A DNA stretch of 60,000 bases from Polytrichum commune (GCA_950295325.1 OX485804.1:64512533-64572532); one strand, 5' to 3'; numbered from the stretch's first letter, positions 11,901-23,870 are shown. Notes: generated by a model not told the origin, from the letters alone. Program-made: numbers and translations.

Positions 11901-13740
11901 ATTTGTGCATTTGTGATCCATGGTGCGTCCCATGAGAAATTGGACACTTTGGAGAAGAGGTCGTCGGTGGATAACCATTTTTGTACGTTTGGTATGGTGT
12001 TGGTGGCATGTGATATGAGGGCATTTGCAATTACGGAGGTCATATAGGTCATATAGGACAATTACCCCAATCATGCTGATTACGATATCTATAATAATTA
12101 ACATATATTGAACATGTACTCCAATCTCATTTGAACACATGTCTTTTTGGTGTCTGTTCTTAGATTTACACCCTAACCACTTACCACTTGAATATAGGTG
12201 TGTAGATTACCTATTGCTATGTATGATATAGGCACATCTACCATAATGGGTTCAGTGATTATCTCAATTAGTATATGTTACTTTTTGGCGTTACAAAGTA
12301 CAATGACGTCTTACTCAAGAGTTCAAGTTTTACTAATGGAAGTTCAATAGGTTGTTTAGACATTAAATAGAATATAGATGTCTTTGCTTGGTAAACTATT
12401 ACATTCTTATCAAATAGTTATAGCACTGCGTAACTCCGAATAGTAACATGCACTAATTGGAATAATCAATGTACTATATTTTGTACTTGTTCCTCTCCCA
12501 AGTTTGAACTAGACTAAGGGTGTGGGAAGGAGGGAGCTCCACCTTTAAGGTAGATGAGGCTAATGTGGACACCTCCAACTTTGTAGAATCATCCAGCTGG
12601 TGGATTCGAGCATTAGAAGCTTGAGCAGGTTAGCAGTTGCAAACCAAGACCAAAGAATTTGAAATTGTTGAAATCGGAGTTGAGGAAGGTCTTGATCTAG
12701 GCTCTGGAATCAAAGATTCTCTACTTCCCAATGTGATGTTATAGGGGGGAACTCTTTTATTATTCAATGTTGTCTAAGTGGACATCATCATTAGCAAATT
12801 CTACATGGGTCATTGGCCAATGAAAACCAAGTCTAATGCACATACATACCGTGTCATATTTCTAAAGTGGTCACATTTAAGATAAAATATTGCCGAATTG
12901 TTTTTCCGTTATAAAATACCCACAATGATGGGTGTAGTTTGACTTTTGCAAAACTAACTAACCCAAATATCAGCATGGTGACGGCTAAATCACCATGTAT
13001 TACTCACCCACCAAATTAGAACAATTATACCGCCAATTAAGAGCCCAAAATAAGTGTCCGAGTAAGAAAGCTAGCCGAATTAGCCTCATCTACCTTAGGT
13101 CCTTCACGGTCCTTACAAAGACACCTTCCCCCATGTAGTTCGATCATTTTGCACATAAAGCAAGTAATTATATTCCATAGAGGAAGGACACCGCTAGGCA
13201 TATGGTACCATGCAAAAACGTTGAGGCGCAGCATAGTGATGATTAGTTTGGGGACACAAGTGATTGATGTTTTGGGTGCCATATTTCTCTTTCCGAATCC
13301 GAGAAGTGGACACTTCCCAAAGGATGAGGTAGATGGGTCTTGAATAGTTACTTGTTTCCAAGTAGCCCATTTCTCCTAAATTATGAAACATGCAATTAGT
13401 ATGAGATGGTTAGCCAATCCAAGTCAAGGCCGTAGTCACTTCCTTCATAATTTTTGGAGCTCATATGAATATCTTATTCATTGTCAAAGTGAAGATTTCT
13501 TGAGTTCATTAAATGGTCATATAGGTCCTCCCTGCCCCACTCACCCCCCAAACTATGCTGACTATTGAGCCTATAATAATGATTGTATTTAGAGCACGTG
13601 GTCTTATCTCTTCTGAGCATATGTTTTTTGGTGTCAATTCTTGGAATCACACCTAACCACATGTACCACTTAAAAATAGGTGTCCAATCAAGAAAAGTAA
13701 CCAAATAAGGGCCATTTTACCTTACAAGGAGGAGCTCACT
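11901..13740. repeat. Cluster of dispersed-repeat fragments
   Basis: Contains two copies of a repeat whose core reads GAACACATGTCTTTTTGGTG or a close variant, followed by a TAACCACNTRCCACTT-like block (about 12105-12210 and 13590-13695). Related copies are at about 22850, 26325, 27010 and 37590. A MITE-like fragment (about 12280-12450) matches the interior of the 49523-49741 element, and about 13375-13540 repeats 8160-8330. No host gene is apparent. Confidence 0.55.
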
Positions 13741-14841
13741 CATGAGGTGGTGTCACACGTATGAAAACATTGTTTTGGGAACACGGTTCGGGAGGCCAAG
13801 GTAAAAGGGTTTAGCCTTGATATGTTCCTAACCATGCGAAGCTTTGTTTTTAGGTCGGTCCATCTTTTTTGGGGTAGAAAGGTCCGTTTTTAACTTTGAC
13901 CTTAGACATAGTTTTTTTTAGGTTTTGAAAACCACAATCTTCACTTGGAGATGAAATAAATGTTAGGGAGTGAGCACGTCAAGTATACAAAAAAGTGCTC
14001 TGGTATACTAAATCCTAAAAGTAGTGAATGCCTTAAATTAGTAGCAAAGTGTTGTTTAATATGGATTTGTTTTTCATGGTGCCCTCTATTGTTGTGTTAA
14101 GTACTCAAATATAGAATATCAAGATGATATTTTCAAAAAAATCATTAAAAGTACTTCTTAAAAAAATATGGCTAAATATGGTTTTGGATGTAAAGTTCAT
14201 GACCTTAAATAAGTTGGATTTATTTATTTTATTTTATTTTAATATTTTTAATATTCCTTGAATTCATTATAAACTTGAGGGAAACATGACTAAAGTTTGT
14301 AAAAAATATCAAGTTAATGCAATTTTATCATGTTTTAAACAGATTTTAGACAATTACGTGTTCAATACATCTACTTGCACCACCTTCTAAAATATGTAGA
14401 CTTTTCTTGAGATTTTTGTTTTGTCAACATATATTTCTTGCTTTTGAAGATCAATGTGTTTTTTCACATGTTTATTTAAAAAAATTCTTGACAAAATTTA
14501 AAGTTAGTGTATAGTTTTGAATCACTTTCACTTAAACCTATGCATGATAATGCAGTTGTATACTTGACCGTGCTAGCACCCCAATAAATGCATGTTTTCA
14601 ACTCAGACATAAAATTATTCAAAGGAGTAACCTTGTGTTCTTTGTCAGAGAAGAACAAGTTGAATATCTTTGAACAACCGAAAATTTATTCTTGACAACA
14701 CATATTTTTCAGCTTGAGTTTAGACATACACAAGCATTCCGACTAGATCCAAGGTTGAGCTAAGAGGATCTCACTGGTAGCACTGTAGTGACATTCTAAA
14801 GTTGACCTTTGAATGGAAAGAGAACCTACAAGGTCATTTAA
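13741..14841. other. AT-rich intergenic DNA, nothing recognised
   Basis: A low-GC stretch with poly-A and poly-T runs and no ORF longer than about 60 codons. No TIR, LTR or tandem array was seen. Confidence 0.5.
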
Positions 14842-14854
14842 CAAATGAACCTTA

Positions 14855-15386
14855 TGGGGCATTCCCACCTGACATTAGTTAGAAGTAGTTTTAGTCTAAA
14901 AGGGGTTTTAGTTATCTAGGGTTCACACATACGGTTCTTTTTAGTGCCGAGCCTAGGTGGCAAATGATGTGGCATGGCTTAAAAGTGGAGGTTTTAAGCC
15001 TCAACCACCGACCCTCCCATCGGTACCTAAACATGAGGCAAGAATATAGGAGCTTTAAAAGTGTCGCCTCCCACCCTTGTGATTGGTTGCTTTTTAGTCT
15101 TAGCTATGAGGGCACGAGGAGCCCCATTAACAAAAACCGATGGTAAGATAGATGAGTAGTAAGGCATTTGGGGATGGGACAAAAACTACCCAACATGTCA
15201 TTGCTTGGTAGATAAAACCATGAACATGTGTGAAAGCTACTTAACTAAAACCTACTTGAAAATCTCCGGAGCAAGTTCTTGTAGGTGCATTGGGATAGTC
15301 GGATGCCTCCGCTATAACCGAGGGAGCTTTACCCGGTTTTTAGGAAATACTTTGGGTCTTAACTAAAGTCAGGTGGGAAGGGGGCA
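14855..15386. mobile_element. Nested TIR element, Harbinger-like (532 bp, TTA target duplication)
   Basis: The left end is TGGGGCATTCCCACCTGACA then TTAGTTAG. The right end is the imperfect inverse, CTAAAGTCAGGTGGGAAGGG then GGCA. It is flanked by TTA at 14852-14854 and 15387-15389, the three-base TWA duplication typical of PIF/Harbinger elements. Excising it with one TTA rebuilds the terminus of the older host element. No transposase is encoded. Confidence 0.78.
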
Positions 15387-15627
15387 TTAGTGGTGGGACA
15401 CTGGTGTCCCATAATACACCGGTTAAACCCTAAAGCCCATGTCGACGTAAAAAATGATCAGTTGAAGGCGATCAAAGTGGCATTGAGATTATCTCGACAT
15501 CCTGCACACGTTCTGATGTTCGAAGTTGGTTTTCATTTTCGATCACTGTTGTAATGTAACTAGAAACATTGATGGATGATGTGAATATTCTAACCACATG
15601 TGCTAGTGTGTAAGCAGAACATGATGG

Positions 15628-15777
15628 GAGCTAGACAACTCCCAATTGAAGATGGATGGATTGGAGTTAGACAACTCCACATTTAGTGCATTGGAATTAG
15701 ACCATTCCAGATTGAGAACATGTGCATGAGAGTTAGACAACTTTGGACGCTGTGCATTGGAGTTAGACCACTCCAGA
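15628..15777. repeat. Hairpin minisatellite, five units of GGAGTTAGACNACTCC
   Basis: Five degenerate copies start near 15628, 15662, 15692, 15729 and 15761, spaced 30-37 bp apart. Each unit is an inverted repeat (GGAGT...ACTCC around TAGAC) able to form a small stem-loop. The minus strand translates to repeated LNLEWSNSNA-like peptide, but without any gene context this is probably incidental. Confidence 0.75.
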
Positions 15778-15876
15778 TTTAGAAAGTGAAAGTTGGATGC
15801 TAACCACAAAACCAGTCACCAAGGAGGCTGCGATTTATTTGGGACACCAGTGTCCCGCCATAAGGTTCAAATGTTA

Positions 15877-17310
15877 TGCCCAAGGTGTAGGTCTTGTGAG
15901 GGTTAAAACCATTGGTTCCAATTGGAGTCGAAAACAAACATTTCTTCTCAAAGTAAGAAGGATTGACATTCTCAAATACCTTGGGCTACGGAACACCGTT
16001 TTGGAAACGGTGTTTTCCATCATGTGTGATTCACCCTTCACCGGAGTGTGTCAACAAGGACACGTGATGTAGGACAAGAAGGGAGGACTCCTCAGGACAC
16101 GGAGGCTGTCAGCAGACTTGTTCACATTTACAGTCGACTTCGAAGTTACTGGGTGTGTTATTACTAAGAGGACAAACACTCACTATAAGAGGCACACTAC
16201 GGTCACTAGTGCACCGTTTATGGTATTTAGTGTCACATACACTATTTGCGTAGGGCCTAAACTAGATGCCTAGAGGTCTCAAAGTGTCACGTCAACTAAT
16301 TGTCAATATGATTTCATTTGTTAACATAAATAATTTTCAAGTGAAAACATATCTACATTATGACATTTAGAGTAGCATATTGGGATACTTTAGATGATAG
16401 TTTTGCGTTTCATTGTGTAAGGGAAAGATTTTTTTGAGTGTACTAATGGCAAGTGTCATGTGTTGACATTTTAGTATGCAAGAGGAAGATATTCTTGAGC
16501 ATACTAATGGCAAGTGTCGTTTGTGTCAACTTATAGACCATTGTGTAACATAGTCATGCACTTCATAACACTATTGACCATACCGTAGGCTGATAGCAGA
16601 TTGGACAAATTTTGCCCAATAATTAATTAATTTCAAGAAAAAGGCTTAGGTGGTCGGTAAAATTATGAAACATTAGGCAAATATGTATATGTATATGTAT
16701 ATCTATTCATTTAGGATGCAGATCATACCCTACATACAAGTTCATTTATTGCAGCTTATTTTTCATTCGTTCATGGCGGCTAAGTACGTGATGTTAGCCT
16801 TAGGGGTTTAGCTTAAGCCGTATTAGTGTGCTAATTAGTGTTATGAACAATGTTTTCTATCGTTTTGTGCGCATGTGCGGTAGAGGTTGTTTGAGACTTA
16901 GCAAGCAATGCCTAAGAGCCAGAGACAAAGCAATCATGTGTTTCATCCCATTGACAAGGATGAGAGATTATTTAGCATTGCAAGTGATATTGAAGTTTTA
17001 GATGCCCAAGTTGAGAGAGACCACCTTGGGAAGATTGGAGAATTTCTTAAAATCTAGGCATTTTGATGATTATTTTTTCTTTCATTTAGACCGTCTAGCC
17101 CATTAATTTCTAGATAAATTAGGCTTAATTATTTTTAATTATTTCCCACCCAACAACTTATCAGCCTACTTTTACTCATGCCAAGATATTAGTAAGCGCA
17201 CTTGAACACCAAGTATCATGAGGTGACACTTACGGTGAAGTTATTCATCATTAGTGTAACCTAGCATGCACCTCAAAATAGGGTAAGTGACACTATTACA
17301 CATGTGACAC
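15877..17310. other. Intergenic DNA with a short perfect hairpin and MITE-like ends
   Basis: A 10-bp perfect stem with a 3-base loop (AACACCGTTT-TGG-AAACGGTGTT) sits at about 15992-16014. A TTTAGTGTCAC-family end occurs at about 16212-16243, and GTGACACTAA-type motifs recur near 17285-17312, possibly the far end of one diverged element. An ORF at 15797-16072 has no recognisable domain and is not called. Confidence 0.45.
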
Positions 17311-17880
17311 TAAGGGATATTTACACCGTGGACCATGAAGTCATCCCAAGGCCCTGTAAAATCTGTGATTGGTCGTTGAACTCGTCCCAGGATCACTTCA
17401 GTTTCCACCAAGGGAAAAAAAGTCAGAGTGACCATGGATTTCGAGGTCCCCAAAAGACAAATTTTAATGCCTCCATTATCCACTGACATGGTCCAATAGA
17501 TTTTGCAGTGAGAGAGGCAAAAGAGATGCTCTTGTAGAAAAAGGCAAGGGCCCATGGCAGAGAAATACTATTATATTTTTTTTAACGATTATCATTTTTG
17601 GGAAGAGAAGATGAAGATAAGAGAAGACACAAGAATGGTCGAACTTGAATGTTTGGGCATATACTTAAAAAAATCACCACATTCACTCTTCGGTGCACGG
17701 TCATTCCCTCTTGGTCCACGTTCGGTTTACACCTACTGAGGAGGGCCCAAAGACTTTGTAAAGTGATTTCAATCAAAACAAATCAGACCATGGAAGTTGG
17801 ACCATCAAGTCGGACCATGAAAGAAAAAGGCCATCGTCCATGGTCCGACTTCACGGTCCGTGGTGTAAACCGGCCCTAAC
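17311..17880. mobile_element. TIR element with GGGCCGGTTTACACC-type ends (~570 bp)
   Basis: The left end (17311-17343) carries TTTACACCGTGGACCATGAA then GTC. The right end (17847-17880) is its inverse, ending GGTGTAAACCGGCCCTAA. ORFs inside are short and mirror one another across the inverted repeats. A single related end (CTAAACCGGCCCTAAG) occurs at about 29826-29841. No transposase was seen; target duplication not determined. Confidence 0.7.
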
Positions 17881-18104
17881 TACCATGAACGGTGTTGTAG
17901 TACCATTCCCCGAAAACAAACTTCTTAAGGTCACGCAAGTATGCTCAGACACCCGTCACCGTTGGGACTTAAATACTCGGGCAGACCTAATTAGTACTAA
18001 TTAGAAAAATTAATTTTTTTTTTTTTCTCGGTGATGGGGAAGCTGGTAAATTGGTGTCAGGGTTTTTGAATACTGTGTAGACGGGTTCATGAAGTACAGT
18101 ACAT
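17881..18104. other. Short intergenic stretch
   Basis: Nothing recognisable beyond a poly-T run near 18010-18026. Confidence 0.4.
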
Positions 18105-18146
18105 TTGTGTGTGTGTGTATATATATATATCTATATATCTATCTCA
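18105..18146. repeat. Compound microsatellite (TG)n(TA)n
   Basis: About seven TG units run directly into TA units and then CTATATATCTATCT. ORFs through it (translating to Val/Cys/Tyr/Ile runs) are artefacts of the repeat. Confidence 0.95.
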
Positions 18147-18263
18147 GTCAAGTGGCCTGGACTCACCTCACGACCCCAGGCTTCTGTTAGTTACCTGTTT
18201 ACATCTTTCGTGTGCAAGTGCAAGTGCAATAACAAAGAGCGTACCTGGTGTTTTAGTACAGCC

Positions 18264-18291
18264 GGTGGGTGGTGGTGGTGGTGGTGGTGGT
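18264..18291. repeat. (GGT)n microsatellite
   Basis: About eight GGT units. Overlapping ORFs that translate to poly-Gly, poly-Trp or poly-Pro/His are repeat artefacts. Confidence 0.95.
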
Positions 18292-18561
18292 TCTTCTTTA
18301 CTTTTCCCTCGATGCCCATGAAAACTTTTAACACGGGCAGTAGATTGATGGATGTAGCGGGGTTCCCGAATCCCGACGTACACTCGAAACTCTGTAGTAT
18401 CACACCTGTGGCAACCAAAGTGCACGTGATATTACGGAGTTCTGTAGCATGTGACATTACGGAATAACACAAAGTGTAACATTTTAATGGTGTAGTGTGG
18501 TCCACTCCACTTGGTCTTCCCGGGCGATGTGGCAAACGCATGCATCAACATTCAACAAGTT

Positions 18562-18600
18562 GAAGAAGAAGAAGAAGAAGAAGAAGAATAAGAATAAGAA
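18562..18600. repeat. (GAA)n microsatellite
   Basis: An uninterrupted GAA tract followed by two GAATAA-type variants; translates to poly-Lys or poly-Phe and does not support a gene. Confidence 0.95.
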
Positions 18601-18974
18601 GGTGACACTCCACATATTGACACATGGCACGATGCGAGGGTGTGGGTTGACTTCTTTGGTGGTTTGGATTAATGAAAAAAATCGTGATATAAGGGAGAGA
18701 AGCGTGACAACAAGGAGCCCTAAACCCCTAAACCCTTGCAAACCCCTCTCAAGCCCCTAAGTACGTTGTAAAATTGGGGGTGGTCATTGTAGACACCCAT
18801 CATCATATGTAAATTAGGCAGCCTATAGGCTACGACAAGGCCAAGTGAGCATTGGTATAAACACCATTTCAAAGTTCCAAAGTTCCAAAACACTCAACCG
18901 TCAACGACAACATGTTGAGCAAACAGTTTGGAGATGGGTTGAAACATTGATTCACATTATCAAGGTCTTGACCT

Positions 18975-19134
18975 AACATTATCAAGCAGTGCACATTCGT
19001 TCATGTGGGTCCCGAGTATACAACCATGTGATGTCGTAGCTAATGTGAATTCAAATTAAATTTGCACTAGTTGCAGCATCCCATGGTTATATTCTCGGGG
19101 CCCACATGAACCAACGCGCATTGCTTAATAATCT
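18975..19134. mobile_element. Foldback MITE, copy 1 (arms about 58 bp)
   Basis: The left arm (18975-19033) contains TTCATGTGGGTCCCGAGTAT; the right arm (19077-19134) is its diverged inverse with ATATTCTCGGGGCCCACATG. The unpaired centre is about 43 bp. A second member lies at 30379-30540. Confidence 0.8.
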
Positions 19135-19200
19135 TATGGGCGCCCGCTTTTTGGGTTAAAATAACGGTATGAATTACAATTTTCTTTAAGAAAATAAGAA

Positions 19201-19206
<6 letters not shown>

Positions 19207-19236
<30 letters not shown>
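19207..19236. repeat. (TA)n microsatellite
   Basis: About 15 uninterrupted TA units. Confidence 0.95.
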
Positions 19237-19238
<2 letters not shown>

Positions 19239-19429
19239 AAACTGTCCAAATGTGCAGTAGAATAGTTTATATAGCTTCTGTCAAATGGTGAGGGCAACCA
19301 GAGCACATATGCCTGGTGAGCTTAGCATGTGAACAGAGCCTTTCACTTTCGGGCAGCACGTAACTACAGAGAATTTTTTTTCCCACAACTGCCCGGATTG
19401 AAGCGTTTCAATCTTTTTTGCCACATCGA

Positions 19430-19905
19430 AATTGCCCACACTACACTGTATATTGTATTTAGTCTCATATGGTATGATATGTCATTGTGGTAACTACACT
19501 GAATATGATATTTAGTGTTTGATACACTAAATACGAACGCATACACTAAATGTCATTAACCCTATGAAAGTAATTAACATTAACTGTAAACTCAAGCACT
19601 AAATATCAACTATGGTAATATGTGGAAGTTACAGGTTTGATATTAGTGTTAGTAAGGATACAAAAAGAATGCCATCGGTTTCGGCATATGAGAAATCAGC
19701 GAGCAGGAAGGTGGGGCGTCATCCCTAAAATCACAAGTCCAATGAAATCCATGCTTCACAGGAAGGGAGGTGGCAGTAGGGAAGGTCGTAGCACATTCAT
19801 GTCTAACATTAATTGTCAAGGAATTGAAAATTAGTGTTGAGCAAGGTAGGGTGATAACAACATTAAATATAATCAAACACTAAATATCATATTTAGTGTA
19901 AAGAC
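19430..19905. repeat. Cluster of TATTTAGTGT / ACACTAAATA motifs (MITE remnants)
   Basis: The ACACTAAATA/TATTTAGTGT motif appears repeatedly in both orientations (about 19455, 19508, 19525, 19865-19900), including the palindrome ACACTAAATATCATATTTAG at about 19885. This fits several overlapping or nested members of the 7232-7446 MITE family, now degraded. Confidence 0.55.
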
Positions 19906-20074
19906 ACTTCTCATGAACGAGTTTAAACACAATATTCATTAAAATGAGAGTTTTCCAGTGAATTGAGAGTACATAAAGCAAATTATTAATCCATGAATGA
20001 AATGAAAACCACTGGAAAGTTGTAGAGTACAAGTAAAAAAAATAACATTTGATTTTCCGTCGTAAATTCTGCCA

Positions 20075-20628
20075 TAGTTTCCATTAAAATGAGAGTATGT
20101 TAAGCTGGGAAATCGACTCAACCTAAATTGACAACATATTGTCCTCATTTAGGTCGACTCAACCTAAATTGACTAACATATTGTCCTCATTTAGGTCGAC
20201 TCAACCTAAATTGACTAACATAATTGTCCTCATTTAGGTCGAATCAACCTAAATTGACAACATAATTGTCCTCATTTAGGTCGATTCAACCTAAATTGAC
20301 AAAATATTGTCCTCATTTAGGTCGACTCAACCTAAATTGACAAAATATTGTCCTCATTTAGGTCGACTCAACCTAAATTGACAACATAATGTCCTCATTT
20401 AGGTCGACTCAACCTAAATTAACAAAATATTGTCCTCATTTAGGTCTACTCAACCTAAATTGACAACATAATGTCCTCATTTAGGTCGACTCAACCTAAA
20501 TGGACAAAATATTGTCCTCATTTAGGTCGACTCAACCTAAATGGACAAAATATTGTCCTCATTTAGGTCGACTCAACCTAAATGAGTCGATTTCCCAGCT
20601 TAACATACTCTCATTTTAATGGAAACTA
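20075..20628. mobile_element. Foldback element: perfect 46-bp inverted repeats around a hairpin minisatellite
   Basis: The arms at 20075-20120 and 20583-20628 are exact inverse complements over all 46 bases (starting TAGTTTCCATTAAAATGAGA). Between them are 11 tandem units of 41-43 bp, each starting GTCCTCATTTAGGT at 20141, 20183, 20226, 20268, 20309, 20350, 20391, 20432, 20473, 20514 and 20555. Each unit holds ATTTAGGT-CGACTCA-ACCTAAAT, an 8-bp stem with a 7-base loop. There is no ORF. Confidence 0.92.
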
Positions 20629-22980
20629 CACGTTTGAAGTATAATCTAGTATTTATCAACCTAACATGACTTTTAGGTGTCCAAATGGCCAATATTATTT
20701 TGAGAGGATCCCACTCTCTCAAAATATTGAATATCGTGTTTTTACAAGTATTGTCATTCCAACAAACTTCCAGTTCATGCACTTGTGCAAATGAGTGTCT
20801 ACGTGTCACTGTGGTAGCATTGTAACAATACAACACTAGTGTCACTTTGGTAACGTTTAGTGGTGACACTACATGGGCGGTTTACGACTAGTGTTGAGCA
20901 AGACAAATGGGATTGGTGACACTAACTACAATATTTTAGTGTAGTGACTCCATCAGCTAGCGGGTCCAACTGACAAATGAACGAAGGGTCCTTGTTCTCC
21001 ATAAGTATGTTATATATATATTTCTATCATAAGTTAATGTACAAGAGAGGTGATATGCCAATTGGGACAAAGGGCACGGCACCCCGGACCTCATGCCAAA
21101 GAGTATTCTAAATAAAGTATTCCAAGTGGGTCCGGGTGGCATTTTGTGGTGTGACAACATGCATAAGTTTAAGTAGATAGTGGGAAACCTCCTTCTCAAG
21201 GGTTGGGCACATGGCATGGGCTTCCACAACCCGGGTGGCCCTTGAAGGATCTGGAGTGAAACGGTGAAAAGTAGAAACTAAATGTGATAGTTGGAAATAT
21301 AGGTACAAAACTATTCTTACCCTTAGGTAGAACAAAAACGATGTGTTTATTGAGTTGGGGTGAAACATGGTTTGCGTTTTTATTATATTTTGTAGCATGC
21401 GCGGTGTCTTGCTTTGGCTGTAGCCTTTTTGTTGTTGTTGTGATGTATAGTTGCTAGCCTGGTTACCTTGTCTCCCCAACGGCTATAAACAACTACATGG
21501 CAACAAAGTTGGGGCCATGTGCCCGAGCCTTTAGAGGGCGACATTGCGGTGGTGCCAGTTCACGTGTACTTTAACCTTAAGTAAGTGGTGCTACGACTGG
21601 GCTGCACCGTTTGTGGTAATTACAGTAGAGGCGCCCATAATTGATCACTTAAGAGATTTTGCGCCAAATCTGGAGAAGTATAAGGTAGAGCAAATTTCCC
21701 GTGTACGAAGATAGAAATCAAGAGGATTACAAATTTTTTGTAACTTTTGTTGCTTAACTTGAAATTTTTGTGAATTTTTGAAACCAAAAGTTGGCCCGAA
21801 CATATTACCAATGTCTAGAGACTGCCATAACCACTCATTCCTCCTCAACTTAGCACTCAAAATTAAGACATATGTCATGGCACTATTGGTTGCAACATGA
21901 TCAAAATTTAGTCCAGGCTTGATAAAAAATCAACCTTAGCCTAATCGGAATTCTAATACCCTATAGATTGTTGATGGGGTGGTGATCAGGTATAGGTGCC
22001 TCTACCATAGTGCTCTTTCGCAAGGTCAACCAACTCATCTCCTTCTGAGTTCTCATATGCTTCCCACACCGTAAGGTTTTTCCCGGATGGGAGTCAACCA
22101 ACTCTAGAGAGAAGTCACTAAGGACACCTTAGACACCAGGAGCTCTTCCAATCCTTTGTTTGTTCCACATAGAAGATAGAAACTCAATAGGAGTCATAAG
22201 AACTACATGGCATGTGGAAGCTCTCCTGATCCACTGCTCATTCCGAACATCATCCAAGCAACTTTAGAGATGATGGGTGATTCATGACTACTAAGCCATA
22301 AGGAGCCCTCTCGATTTTCTGCTAAAATAGTGGAAGTATATAGTCTAGGAATTGTGTTGCTATTTGGATTGTAGCTTATTTCCTAGTTAACTATACATTG
22401 CTTGATGCAATGCACAACTTGTGTTAGAGATTTTATGAATAAGTTTGTGTTTTCTAAATCCCAATTCTATTCTCCACATATGCTTCATTTTATATATTTT
22501 GTTGAGTGTAATTTAGTCAAGTGCAATGGATGGGGAGACCTCCCAATGTTCACGGAGATGAACCTTGTTGTAATAATCTTTCGTCAAATTTGTAGGACAC
22601 TTTACTACTTCATATTTCTTAGAAATACTTGTGCTTTTAGTTGAAGCAAGAATATTTTGGGCTTCATGAGTCCCTCCAATCCCATTCTTGTTTACTACTA
22701 TCCCATTTTTGGATAAAAAATGGGATCAACCTTGATTAAGGGTAATCGGAAGTGCACATTTTTTGATTTCTTAACTGAATACATAGGTCCTTCCACTTGT
22801 GTACATTATTGAGTGTGGAGTAGGTGATATAATTTAAAGACATAGTCCAATCTCTTTTGTGTCTTATGGTGTTCGTTCTTTGATCCTCTTCTGACAAAAC
22901 ACCAATCAAATATAAGCATTTGATTAAGAACAAATGATTGAATAACACGTGCATGCGTTAGGTAAGCCTTTCACACCTAT
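20629..22980. other. Intergenic DNA, no supported gene
   Basis: Scattered short ORFs on both strands without recognisable domains. A fragment resembling the MITE end (CACCGTTTGTGGTAATTACA) lies at 21606. A dispersed-repeat copy (about 22800-22900, CCAATCTCTTTTGTGTCTTA type) is present. Nothing else stands out. Confidence 0.45.
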
Positions 22981-22984
22981 TGTT

Positions 22985-23170
22985 GTGGTTTATCATTTGG
23001 AGTTACATATTGCTATAGCTTTTTACCAATGAGAATCTATTTTTACCTAGATAACATAAATAAATAGTATGTACACTAAGGAGCATACCATAATTTATTT
23101 GGCAAAAAATGACACTCTTAGTAGAAAGTTATAGGCTACACAAATGTGTAACTCAGTTGTTAAACCATGG
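22985..23170. mobile_element. MITE fragment, TTTGGAGTTACA family
   Basis: Contains ATTTGGAGTTACATATTGCT and AT-rich interior words shared with the 7232-7446 and 49523-49741 elements, and lacks one clear terminus. It is followed (23215-23410) by a repeat with an AAATTTATAAGTTTTT core that recurs at 48670-48860. Confidence 0.5.
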
Positions 23171-23452
23171 TAATAGGCGTAAAAGGTTTAGCTACATTGA
23201 TTTGTGCAATTAGGTTGACCCACACTAATTGATCAACATTCCACACTATTTTGAATATATATTATTACAACACCAAAATTTGCAATGTAATAAGCAAATT
23301 TATAAGTTTTTCCTTATGATATGATTTAACCCAAAGTAATGTGCATGACTACCCGTTCTTGAAGTCAACATAATTTCACACATCAATGTAGATATAAGGC
23401 AATACACAAACCTTATTTGGTTATATATATAAATCGTTTGAGTGGTGTGTGG

Positions 23453-23870
23453 CACGGGGACGTCACTCCATTGTCAAGTTGAACACCACGTGCCAACAAA
23501 CTTTGCTACCCCTATATTACATGCCATAGATAATTTTAAAAATTAGGATATTTTTTCTACATATACATAACCATTGATAGTATATTTTTAATATTTGTTT
23601 TGAAATTTTCAGTCATCTTCATTTGTGTAGTAATTGTTTTGGTTCAATTCTGCGTCATTCTAGTTAGAAACGGCATGTTTAATAAAAAACAAATCATCAA
23701 ATTTAATTATCATTTTTTACTATGTAATAGGTGCCGTGTATATCTACTCATGAAAAAAACTGATAAAGTTTGACTCATTTTGGTGATGCTTTATGTAAAA
23801 AGTAGGATTTTTTACATGTAAAGTGTTCACACGTGGTTGTTCAACTTTACAATGGAGTGACCTCCCCATG
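23453..23870. mobile_element. hAT-like MITE, copy 2 (418 bp, 8-bp target duplication)
   Basis: The left TIR starts CACGGGGACGTCACTCCATT and the right end is CCTCCCCATG, the inverse of the same terminus. It is flanked by GTGTGTGG at 23445-23452 and 23871-23878. It is closely similar to copy 1 at 9604-10013 through both ends and much of the interior (for example TTTGCTACCCCTATATTACA). Confidence 0.88.

Larger units (their letters stand above)
14842..15876. mobile_element. TIR element of the GGGACACYRGTGTCCC family, interrupted by a nested element
   Basis: The left terminus is split: ACAAATGAACCTTA at 14841-14854, then a 532-bp insertion, then GTGGTGGGACACTGGTGTCC from 15390. The right terminus at 15840-15872 is the inverse: GGGACACCAGTGTCCCGCCA then TAAGGTTCAAATGT. 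Removing the insertion restores a left end that mirrors the right end. The left interior (15420-15560) is homologous in inverse orientation to 10195-10340. A hairpin minisatellite (15628-15777) lies near the right end. Confidence 0.7.

Noticed and set aside
15992-16014. Bacterial-type terminator hairpin
   Set aside because: A stem-loop is present but there is no T-run with a preceding gene, and the host is a eukaryote.
18105-18760. Several overlapping ORFs with poly-Gly, poly-Pro, poly-Lys or poly-Phe
   Set aside because: All arise from the TG/TA, GGT and GAA microsatellites.
20141-20582. CRISPR-like array of regularly spaced repeats
   Set aside because: The units run on directly with no unique spacers, the host is a eukaryote, and the array is enclosed by transposon-like inverted repeats.
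20141-20582. Interstitial telomere repeat (CCTAAA / TTTAGG words)
   Set aside because: The words occur once per 41-43-bp unit inside a hairpin and are not tandem TTTAGGG.
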